DNA from: Vulcanimicrobiota bacterium
GTDB taxonomy: Bacteria > Vulcanimicrobiota > Vulcanimicrobiia > Vulcanimicrobiales > Vulcanimicrobiaceae
NCBI GenBank assembly: GCA_030043675.1
Contig: JASHXG010000088.1
Coordinates: 1-16,314, forward strand
Direction: 5' to 3'
Length of the DNA: 16,314 bases
The translations under genes and the position numbers were made by a program. The notes beneath the pieces are model-generated. The model was given only the letters and a program-made list of their open reading frames with translations. It had not been told where the DNA came from and made no database searches. Shown piece by piece: positions 6,573-12,994 of the stretch. Position 1 is the stretch's first letter, and every line of letters begins with the position of its first letter.

Positions 6573-8897
6573 ATGGCGGCGCTCGACTTCTCCGTGGTGG
6601 TCGCGGCCATAGCGTCGTGCGCATACGCCGCGGCGACAGCCTCCGGTCTTCCGGTCCTACGGCACGACTGGGGGGCCGATCCGTTCCATGGCGGCTGGCG
6701 TGAAATCATCAGCGCGGGCTTTAGCGGCTGGGACCCTTCGGGCATCGGTCGCGCCTGGGTCTATCCGGATGCGTTTTTGATCTCCGTTCCCGTCGCGGTC
6801 ATCACTGCGTTTGGGGGAAATCGCGCGGCGCTTTTTCTGTTCTTGTTGGCGACTGGAGCGCTCGCGGCGTTCGGCGGACGAGCCGCCGCAAAGGACGTCG
6901 GCGGTGGGCGTGCGGCCGCCTCGGCTGCGGCACTCTTTTGCGTCTTCAATCCGTGGACATACACCGAGCTCGTCGCGGGACACGTCATGATGCTGCTGGC
7001 CTATGCCGCAAGTCTCTGGTTCTTCCGCGAAATGCTCAGACCGGCACCACGCCCCAGCGTGCTGATCGCGACCTCGCTCCTGACCTTGCAGCAACCACAG
7101 TTCCTAGCGGTCTGCACGCTCGTGCTCTTGATCTACGGCATGAGACGCCGCGTGTGGCTTCCTTTCGCGATTTCCGCGGTGGCCTGGCTGCCAATTGCGA
7201 TCGGCGTGCTTTCGGACCCCGAGGCGCTCAATGCGATTCCGTTCGTCAAAGCGTGGGAGCGCAATCAATCCATTGCGCCTAGTGACGCATTGCAGATCAA
7301 CGGCTATTTCGCACACTATGCCGCGAGCGTTGCATCGGTCTTTGCAATACCGGTGCTCTGCACTGCCGCGCTGGCGGCAGCGGCACTCTTCTTCGCGGGC
7401 CGGCGGCGGCTGCTGCTCGCCGGTGGGACGTTCGTTGCACTCGTGATGGCGATGGGTTTGCGCGGTCCGTTTGCCGTGCCATTCGATTGGCTGATCGATC
7501 ACGCGCGCTTCGTGGCGTTTTTTCGCGAGTTATTCGACTTGCTGGCATATGTCGCCGTCGGCTACGTCTTGCTGGCGATCGACATTTGCGCTCGCTGGAG
7601 GTCGCTGGCGTGGGCATGGTTTGCGATCCTGCTACTTCTGCCGATAGCGTGGCTAAAAGCGCCACCGGCGCAATGGTGGATCACGGCCGAGCAGCTTCCG
7701 ACGATCGTCATTCCAACGGTCGTCAACTCCCGGTTTGCGCTCCTGCCTGCGTTCCAACCGATGTCGTACGGCGATATCGGATCTGGGCGGGATCCCGACC
7801 TGCGCGCGTTCGCCGGAAATGCGACGCCGCTGAATGAGGCATTCGCGACCTATCCGGCTAGTGCGGCGCTTGGAGCGTTCGAGTTGCGGAGAGACGCGCG
7901 GCGGCTTCAGGCGCTCAGCGTTGCAAGCATCGTCGAGCGACCTTGGCTGCGCACGCAAAGCGACTCCCTGCGGCAGCAATGGGCGCTTCCGTTCCGAGGA
8001 TTCCGCCACATCGAGGTGGCCCGGACGATCAGCCTACGCCCAGCGCCGGAGCTGGCGCTTATTCCGATGCCCGAAGTTGGGGTGCTAGACGCGCGGGTCG
8101 GCGACGGCAATATATTCTTTGCGGACGCGGCGGATGTGCACGGACGGCTCGTCCCCGGTTCCTGGAGGGGTTTAGGTACCGTCGCGCGCGTCACGGCACC
8201 GAATGAGGAAACGCACGCCGACCGGGCATGGGTCGACGCGCGGCTTGCTTTTGCTCAACGCCCGGAGCTTGCCCAATCGCTCGGCGGGGCGCTGACGACC
8301 GACCCGCACGCCGTCCTCCCGGTTCTCGGAGGTTTGTCAGCTTTGGTTTTCGTGGAGGGTGCTTTGCGTTCGGCTGACGGTCTCATGCTCGCGGGCAGCA
8401 CGCACGGTTACCGTTGGATTTCGGTTCCGCAGCGCGTTCGAGGAGTTGCCTGCGCTGGACTTTGCGTCGTCGCCGCGCAGGGTAATCCGCCGCCCGCGCC
8501 GCTCGAGCCGCCGCCACGTCCTGCGCGCGGTGTGCCATTCGAGGCCATTACGCCGTGGCTTGTGGTCGCGCAGTTGCCGGCCGGCGAATCGGGAGCCTTG
8601 CGTTATAACACCGCCTACGACGCGCACTGGGCTGCCTACCTCGCAGGCACCTCGCTGACGCATCTGCGCCTCGACGGTTCCATCAACGGCTGGCTCGTGC
8701 CGCCGCGCACCGGCGTGCGCCCGCTCGTGCTGATCGAACTTACCGCGGCGAGCGAACTCCTGGCCGAGCTCGTCGTGTTGTGCGTATTAGTATCGCTAGC
8801 GGCCCTTGCGCTCAACGATCTGCAGGCGGTACGGCGACGACTTAGCTTGGGGCCCTGGGGCCATCGAGGGGGCGCTCCTGAACGAACTCCGCCATGA
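6573..8897 (+). CDS. GT-C-like polytopic membrane protein, relative of the upstream fusion
   Basis: The 774-residue protein (from ATG 6573) has an N-terminal helix (about 6-24), an external loop with HDW (31-33), many further hydrophobic segments up to about residue 380, an extracytoplasmic part, and a final helix near the C-terminus followed by a basic tail. FNPWT (125-129) followed by AGH (135-137) and LLAY matches the FNPWT-SGH-LMAY pattern of the neighbouring fusion. W686 lies in a Y-x-x-x-W stretch like that protein's YTPGW, in both cases followed by a PPR motif and a terminal helix. It has no GT2 domain. A lipid-phosphate-sugar-dependent transfer on the outer face is likely but unproven. 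TTG 6543 is an alternative start overlapping the fusion gene; neither start has a good ribosome site. The last 56 bases overlap doxX on the other strand. Confidence 0.65.
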   Translation: MAALDFSVVVAAIASCAYAAATASGLPVLRHDWGADPFHGGWREIISAGFSGWDPSGIGRAWVYPDAFLISVPVAVITAFGGNRAALFLFLLATGALAAFGGRAAAKDVGGGRAAASAAALFCVFNPWTYTELVAGHVMMLLAYAASLWFFREMLRPAPRPSVLIATSLLTLQQPQFLAVCTLVLLIYGMRRRVWLPFAISAVAWLPIAIGVLSDPEALNAIPFVKAWERNQSIAPSDALQINGYFAHYAASVASVFAIPVLCTAALAAAALFFAGRRRLLLAGGTFVALVMAMGLRGPFAVPFDWLIDHARFVAFFRELFDLLAYVAVGYVLLAIDICARWRSLAWAWFAILLLLPIAWLKAPPAQWWITAEQLPTIVIPTVVNSRFALLPAFQPMSYGDIGSGRDPDLRAFAGNATPLNEAFATYPASAALGAFELRRDARRLQALSVASIVERPWLRTQSDSLRQQWALPFRGFRHIEVARTISLRPAPELALIPMPEVGVLDARVGDGNIFFADAADVHGRLVPGSWRGLGTVARVTAPNEETHADRAWVDARLAFAQRPELAQSLGGALTTDPHAVLPVLGGLSALVFVEGALRSADGLMLAGSTHGYRWISVPQRVRGVACAGLCVVAAQGNPPPAPLEPPPRPARGVPFEAITPWLVVAQLPAGESGALRYNTAYDAHWAAYLAGTSLTHLRLDGSINGWLVPPRTGVRPLVLIELTAASELLAELVVLCVLVSLAALALNDLQAVRRRLSLGPWGHRGGAPERTPP

Positions 8898-9381
8898 GCG
8901 GCGGTTCCGCATCGTACCGGCGCGTGAAGAGTCGGTCGATGCCCAGAAAGCGTCCGGTCGGGAGCACCAGGTTGATCGCGGAAAGCAACATCAAACAGGC
9001 GTCGATGCTCGACCACTCGCCCAGCGTGCCCAGGCCTCCGCGCGCGGCCATGTAGTTCAGCGTGAGCACGATTCCAAAGAAGCCTCCCAGACGCGTCAAC
9101 AGACCGAGAACCAGCGAGATTCCGACGCAGACCTCGCCCAGGCGAACCAGCTCGGCGAAGATCGCGATGTTCGGCTGCACCACGTTGGCGAGAAAGTCGT
9201 GGTACGGGCCGGTCGTTTTGGAAAGACCTTGCGTGACGTAGGTGCCGATAAAGCCGTTGGGCGGCATGAACATGTCGCTGTGAAGAAACTTTGGGACGCC
9301 GTGCATCAGCCAGATCGCACCCGTGAGAATGCGAACGACCGCCAGCCAACCGGCGTACAGACGCGACGAAGGCAGGTTCAT
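8842..9381 (-). CDS. DoxX family membrane protein
   Basis: This is a 179-residue, four-helix membrane protein of the DoxX/DoxD type. The first helix (about 10-25) is followed by WLMHGVPKF (24-32), a hallmark-like segment of the family. Further helices include a region near LVRLGEVCVGISLVLGLLTRLGG. The family's activity is poorly defined; members are linked to thiosulfate:quinone oxidoreduction, redox stress and membrane homeostasis. The start ATG overlaps the stop of the lipid glycosyltransferase (ATGA, 9378-9381) and has a strong AAAGGAG site 8 bases upstream. It is the last gene of the minus-strand train, and its tail overlaps the convergent membrane-protein gene by 56 bases. The family call is firm; the function is open. 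Confidence 0.85.
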   Translation of the reverse strand: MNLPSSRLYAGWLAVVRILTGAIWLMHGVPKFLHSDMFMPPNGFIGTYVTQGLSKTTGPYHDFLANVVQPNIAIFAELVRLGEVCVGISLVLGLLTRLGGFFGIVLTLNYMAARGGLGTLGEWSSIDACLMLLSAINLVLPTGRFLGIDRLFTRRYDAEPPLMAEFVQERPLDGPRAPS

Positions 9382-10514
9382 GCAACGCTCTCCTTTCGTA
9401 ACTTCACCAGGCGTGAGATCATCGCAGCCGCCGCGCCGGCGGCGTTCGGACGCGCAAGGCGCAACGCCGCTTCAATCATGCGCTCGCGTTTGCGCACATC
9501 GGTGAGCACCAGCTCGATCGCCTTCGGAAGCTCCTCGAGCCGGCGGGTACGGATCGCCGCGCCGGCCTCGACCAGGATGCGTGCGTTGCGCTCCTCTTGG
9601 CCGGGCAGCGGCTTGCAGAGCACCATCGGGATCTGAGCCACGAGCGCCTCGGCGGTGGTGAGTCCGCCCGGCTTGGTGACGAGAGCGTCGGCCGCATGCA
9701 TGTAGTCGTGGACGTTCTCGACAAAGCTGAGGGCGCGCACGGGATAGCTGACACCCTCCGCAGCCATCGTCACGCGGCGCTGCGTGCGCTTATTCCTGCC
9801 GGTGACGACGACCGCCGCTAAGGGCACCCGAATCGATTCGAGCGCGCGCATCATGCGCTCGAGCGGCGCGATTCCAAGCCCCCCTCCCATCAGGAGCACG
9901 ACCCGCCGGTCGCGCGGCAGATCGAGTCCTTCGCGCAAGGCGTCACGGCTTTCGCCTGAGCGCGCGAAATCTCGCCGTACCGGTATGCCGCTCACCGAGA
10001 TCGACTCGGGCGCGACTCCGCGCGCCGTCAGCGCATTGCGAATCGCATCGGTAGCGACGACGTAACCGTCAACGTTATCGTGAATCCAGAAGCCGTGAAC
10101 CGCGAAATCCGTTACGATACCCACCACCGGAGGCGCGTCGGCAAAGGAACGTTTGTATTCGGCCATGGCGCCGCACGGGAACGCGTGCGTGCACACGACC
10201 GCATCGGGCTGCTCGCGCAGAATCAGAGGACGTAAATTCGATGCGGTAAACTGATGCGCCCAGGTTCGCAACGGACCTACTTCTCGCGCGCGCTCGGCGC
10301 GATTGTAGATATAGCGGTACATCTGCGGAATCGTTTTTACCATCTGCAGGTAGCCGTCGGAGACGATACGCGAGACGACCAAGGCGGCGTACTTGTACGA
10401 GTCCACGACCGGCGTACGCGCGCCCGGCTCGATCCGGTGCAGCGCCGCGGCCACGGCGTTGGCAGCCGAGAGGTGACCCACGCCGACGCTGGCGGACAGA
10501 AAAAGCACGCGCAT
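9378..10514 (-). CDS. MGDG-synthase/UgtP-like lipid glycosyltransferase (GT28)
   Basis: The 378-residue GT-B enzyme has an N-terminal MGDG-synthase-type domain with SVGVGHLSAANA (9-20), THAFPCG (109-115) and GIVTDFAVHGFWIH (132-145). The C-terminal domain follows GIPVRRDF (176-183), has the glycine loop MGGGLG (209-214) and the nucleotide-sugar signature TKPGGLTTAEA (280-290), as in MurG, UgtP and plant MGD enzymes. The family transfers galactose or glucose from UDP-sugar to diacylglycerol at the membrane, making glycolipids or lipoteichoic acid anchors. MurG is less likely because of the MGDG-type N-terminal domain. It starts at ATG 10514, 17 bases after the DUF1292 stop, without a clear ribosome site and just after a stem-loop. 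Its location in one train with a DgkA-type kinase and PAP2 domain fits lipid-head recycling; whether the product is mono- or diglycosyl lipid is unknown. Confidence 0.85.
   Translation of the reverse strand: MRVLFLSASVGVGHLSAANAVAAALHRIEPGARTPVVDSYKYAALVVSRIVSDGYLQMVKTIPQMYRYIYNRAERAREVGPLRTWAHQFTASNLRPLILREQPDAVVCTHAFPCGAMAEYKRSFADAPPVVGIVTDFAVHGFWIHDNVDGYVVATDAIRNALTARGVAPESISVSGIPVRRDFARSGESRDALREGLDLPRDRRVVLLMGGGLGIAPLERMMRALESIRVPLAAVVVTGRNKRTQRRVTMAAEGVSYPVRALSFVENVHDYMHAADALVTKPGGLTTAEALVAQIPMVLCKPLPGQEERNARILVEAGAAIRTRRLEELPKAIELVLTDVRKRERMIEAALRLARPNAAGAAAAMISRLVKLRKESVA
9390..9396 (-). promoter_or_regulatory. Strong ribosome binding site of doxX
   Basis: The minus strand reads AAAGGAG here, 8 bases before the ATG at 9381. 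It lies inside the last codons of the lipid glycosyltransferase gene. It is the best Shine-Dalgarno sequence in the window, suggesting that DoxX is translated well and not only by coupling. Confidence 0.7.
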
Positions 10515-10525
10515 CGGATGGGTGA

Positions 10526-10541
10526 GCCCGCTTACGCGGGC
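10526..10541 (-). other. GC stem-loop at the DUF1292 / lipid glycosyltransferase junction
   Basis: A perfect 6-bp inverted repeat (GCCCGC and GCGGGC) with a 4-base loop holds the TAA stop of the DUF1292 gene (10532-10534). No T-run follows on the minus strand, so it is not a standard intrinsic terminator. It ends 11 bases before the ATG at 10514, where a ribosome site would normally lie, and could make translation of the glycosyltransferase depend on ribosomes reaching the upstream stop. Confidence 0.4.
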
Positions 10542-10828
10542 GTTCCTCCGTTCTCACCTTCCTGCGCGAGCGCCAGGAAGTCGTCGAGGATCTCTTGGGC
10601 GAGCCCGTCGTTGTCGAGGAGGTTGCCATCGAGATCGGTCACGATGAACTCGCCTTCGCCCTCGGCGTCGGGTTCATGCACGAGAACGGCGTAGGACGTG
10701 CCGTCTTCTTCATCCTCGAGGATGCCGACGACCTTGAAGGGCCGCCGGACGCCGTCGTTCGTCTCGATCTGCAGGACCTCGCTGAGTTGCAGCGGTGCCG
10801 AGGGAGCCTCACCGTTGGAAGATGGCAT
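10532..10828 (-). CDS. DUF1292 family small acidic protein
   Basis: The 98-residue protein is strongly acidic and follows the DUF1292 pattern: a beta-rich start (LQLSEVLQIETNDG), a middle F-K-V-V-G-I-L segment, YAVLVHEPDAEGEGEFIV, and a final helix-like LAQEILDDFLALAQE. DUF1292 proteins (for example YrzB of Bacillus) are of unknown function and typically lie beside ruvX and mltG, as here. I chose ATG 10828 because AGAAGGGA lies 8 bases upstream; an in-frame ATG at 10855 would add nine residues and overlap mltG by 13 bases with no such site. The function is not known and I do not assign one. Confidence 0.75.
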   Translation of the reverse strand: MPSSNGEAPSAPLQLSEVLQIETNDGVRRPFKVVGILEDEEDGTSYAVLVHEPDAEGEGEFIVTDLDGNLLDNDGLAQEILDDFLALAQEGENGGTPA

Positions 10829-10836
10829 TGACCGCT

Positions 10837-10844
10837 TCCCTTCT
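10837..10844 (-). promoter_or_regulatory. Ribosome binding site of the DUF1292 gene, overlapping the mltG stop
   Basis: The minus strand reads AGAAGGGA, with an 8-base spacer to ATG 10828. It overlaps the TAG stop of mltG (10843-10845), so terminating ribosomes are placed directly on the next start. It favours the shorter DUF1292 product. Confidence 0.6.
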
Positions 10845-11838
10845 ATCGCAGGCATCGGGCGACATTGGCATTATGCTCGGCAAGCGTTTTGGCAAACACA
10901 TGACGCCCGTTCCCGCAGTAGACGTAGTACAGGTCGTCGCTCTTCGACGGGTGCAGGGCCGCTTCCAGCGACGGTCGTCCGGGGTTGGCGATCGGTGTCG
11001 GCGGTAAGCCGGCGTGCGCATAGCTGTTGTAGGGCGAGTCGATCTGCAGATCGCGCGAGGAGAGCTGGCTCTTGTGGGCGGGCAGGGCGTACTCGATCGT
11101 CGCGTCCACCTGGAGGGGCATCTTCAAGCGCAACCGGTTGTAGATGACCCCCGCGATCTTGGGGCGGTCGATGTCGGCTTTCGCCTCGCGCTCGACCATC
11201 GAGGCGACCGTGACGGCCTGCGGTACCGTCACGTGCAGCGCGCGCGCCCGATCGGCGGCATCCGGCGGGAGCTGACGGAAAAACTCATCGGTGAAGAGTT
11301 CTGCGATGCGTTGCGGCGTCTCCCCGAGCGGGACGAGGTAGGTATTCGGAAAGAGAAAGCCTTCGAGACTCTGCGTGCGAGTGCCGTCGACGACAATCGT
11401 ATTCCGCATGAAGTTTTGAAGGAACTCGGGCGCGCTGCCGGCGCCGGCCTCCTGCAGACGCGTCGCAATCTGCGCCGCCGTGAACCCTTCCGGGATCGTG
11501 ACCCAGACCGCAACCTGCGCGCTGCCGCTGACCAGAGCGCGAAGAATTTCGTCTTGCGTTTGGTGCGCCGTGAAGCGATACTCGCCGGCGCGAACGGCCG
11601 TGTCTTGGCCACGCAAACGCGCCAACGTTCGGAACGTCAGTACGTTCCCCACGACGCCGTTGGCAGCCAGGCTGCGCGCGATCTCATCGAACGTCGCTCC
11701 CTGCTGGACGGTCACCTGCGTTTGCGTCGACGGGTACGAGCGATCCCGAAAGACGGCATACAACGACCAGCCGGTGACCGCGGCAAGGAGCGCGACCGAT
11801 ACCGTTACCCACACCACCGCGCGCCGGAGCGGCGTCAC
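10843..11838 (-). CDS. mltG: Endolytic murein transglycosylase MltG (YceG-like)
   Basis: This 331-residue membrane-anchored enzyme cleaves nascent peptidoglycan strands and is thought to set glycan chain length. One helix (about 7-29) is preceded by a short basic cytoplasmic start. A LysM-like subdomain (about 40-103, beginning VTVQQGATFDEIA) is followed by VTIPEGFTAAQIA (113-125), the family signature LEGFLFPNTY (158-167) and ASMVEREA (212-219), which holds the catalytic glutamate region. The C-terminal part has VIYNRL, SPYNSY and the GLPPTPIANPG motif. The length is usual for the family. The GTG start overlaps the ruvX stop in a GTGA tetramer, so translation is probably coupled. The pairing with ruvX and DUF1292 matches the arrangement known from Firmicutes. 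No key residue appears to be missing. Confidence 0.95.
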   Translation of the reverse strand: MTPLRRAVVWVTVSVALLAAVTGWSLYAVFRDRSYPSTQTQVTVQQGATFDEIARSLAANGVVGNVLTFRTLARLRGQDTAVRAGEYRFTAHQTQDEILRALVSGSAQVAVWVTIPEGFTAAQIATRLQEAGAGSAPEFLQNFMRNTIVVDGTRTQSLEGFLFPNTYLVPLGETPQRIAELFTDEFFRQLPPDAADRARALHVTVPQAVTVASMVEREAKADIDRPKIAGVIYNRLRLKMPLQVDATIEYALPAHKSQLSSRDLQIDSPYNSYAHAGLPPTPIANPGRPSLEAALHPSKSDDLYYVYCGNGRHVFAKTLAEHNANVARCLR

Positions 11839-12251
11839 CGTGCCGAGCCGCCTCGAGCAAGGAAGGACTCTAAGATCAGGGCAGCCGCCATCTGGTCGAC
11901 GATCTCGCGCCGTTTGCGCCGTGAGACGTCGGCGGCGATCAGGCTCTTCGTAGCCTGCGCGGTCGTCATGCGTTCGTCCACGCGGTGAATTGGGCCGGCA
12001 AAAACGCGGCTTAAGAGCTCGACGAACTCGTCGATCCTCTGTGCCGCGAGCCCGCGTTCGCCGGTCAAAGTGATTGGATCGCCTACCACGAGCGCCGTAA
12101 CGCCGTACGATTCAAGGTACTCGGCGATGCGCGCCAAGTCGTCGTGCACGCTGGTGCGCGCGATGGTCGCGACCGGCAGTGCCAGCGTGCCGGCCGGATC
12201 TGCCACGGCGACGCCGATGCGCTTCGCGCCGACGTCGAGCGCCATGATCAC
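11835..12251 (-). CDS. ruvX: RuvX/YqgF family putative pre-16S rRNA nuclease / Holliday junction resolvase
   Basis: The 138-residue protein has an RNase H-like fold: ALDVGAKRIGVAVAD (4-18) with the first catalytic aspartate at D6, VVGDPITLTGERG (55-67), VDERMTT and REIVDQMAAALIL near the end with the last acidic residue. In E. coli YqgF processes the 5' end of 16S rRNA; other members resolve DNA junctions. The second motif reads VGDP rather than the common VGLP, a mild variation. The GTG start overlaps the recO stop (GTGA, 12248-12251); ATG 12245, two codons on, is an equally possible start. It overlaps mltG by four bases at its end. Confidence 0.93.
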   Translation of the reverse strand: MIMALDVGAKRIGVAVADPAGTLALPVATIARTSVHDDLARIAEYLESYGVTALVVGDPITLTGERGLAAQRIDEFVELLSRVFAGPIHRVDERMTTAQATKSLIAADVSRRKRREIVDQMAAALILESFLARGGSAR

Positions 12252-12994
12252 GTGGCGAGCGCGCGCACGTGAGCGACGGCCTTAGGACGGCGCCCCAGGT
12301 GATGCGCGACGAGCTCCTCCACTGCGGCCGCGGCCTGAGGCGTCGCATCGAACCTCACGGCACTTGCATCGGTTTTCGGGGCCGCCAAGGCGCGCAGGTT
12401 CGCAAGATCGCGTTCGTTCAGCTCGGGAAGCTCGCGCCAGCGCTCGCGGCATCCTTCGTCGACGACGCCGCCGGCCTCGGCGTCCAACCACGTCCGTTCG
12501 CCCGTCAGCGCCGCACCGCATCGCACGCAGACCGTCAGCGGCGGAGCCAGCCCCAGCGCGTCGAGCAAGCGTAACGAGAAGCGCGGCAACAGCGCGAGCG
12601 GCGCCGACGAAACCGCGATGGCGCCGATCGCTCCGGCGAGAAGCGCGTAAACGTCGGGTAACGCCAGCTCGGGCTCACAGAAGGAATCGACCAGCTCGAC
12701 GGCCAGCGATGCGGCGGCGAACCGCTCGGGCTCCACCAGCTGCGACCACGGCGAGCGGACGATCTCCGCCGAAACGATCACGTCGAGCGAGCGTCCGCGA
12801 TGCATGCCCAGCTCGCACTCGTTCGCGAACTCCAGGCGACCCGATAAGTGGCTGCGCGCGCGGCGCACGCCTTTGGCGACGGCATCGAGCTTTCCGCGCC
12901 CGCTCGTAAAAAGGGTTACGATCCGGTCGGCTTCGCCGAGCTGGCGTGAGCGCAAGACGAGCCCGCGCGTCTTATAGCTGCGCGGCGGGGTCAG
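12248..12994 (-). CDS. recO: DNA repair protein RecO, probable CTG start
   Basis: The 248-residue product (from CTG 12994) has an N-terminal OB fold, YKTRGLVLRSRQLGEADRIV (7-26) then TLFTSGRGK, a helical middle, and a zinc-finger-like segment with CVRC at 156-159. RecO promotes RecA loading and strand annealing with RecR in recombination repair. No ATG, GTG or TTG precedes the OB fold within the gene's own space. The CTG has an AGGAG site 10 bases upstream. TTG 12955 would give 235 residues but remove the first conserved strand; TTG 13108 and the first open codon at 13258 lie deep within the CNNM-type gene. Only one further cysteine (C182) follows CVRC, so the four-cysteine zinc site of some RecO proteins is incomplete. 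The first 23 bases overlap the upstream gene. Confidence 0.85.
   Translation of the reverse strand: MTPPRSYKTRGLVLRSRQLGEADRIVTLFTSGRGKLDAVAKGVRRARSHLSGRLEFANECELGMHRGRSLDVIVSAEIVRSPWSQLVEPERFAAASLAVELVDSFCEPELALPDVYALLAGAIGAIAVSSAPLALLPRFSLRLLDALGLAPPLTVCVRCGAALTGERTWLDAEAGGVVDEGCRERWRELPELNERDLANLRALAAPKTDASAVRFDATPQAAAAVEELVAHHLGRRPKAVAHVRALAT

Noticed and set aside
8850..8862. GC inverted repeat (GGCCC/GGGCC) as a bidirectional terminator between the convergent trains
   Set aside because: The stem is only 5 bp with a 2-base loop and has no T-run on either strand.
8636..9385. 249-codon minus-strand open frame overlapping doxX in another frame
   Set aside because: It has no family features and is Arg/His-rich, while the overlapping doxX frame is convincing.
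8806..9636. 276-codon plus-strand open frame opposite doxX and the lipid glycosyltransferase
   Set aside because: It crosses the junction of two real genes on the other strand, and the translation is charged and featureless; the doxX frame has helices, family motif and a strong ribosome site.
11014..11988. 324-codon plus-strand open frame opposite mltG and ruvX
   Set aside because: It is antisense to two well-recognised genes, has an Arg-rich low-complexity translation and shows no domain.
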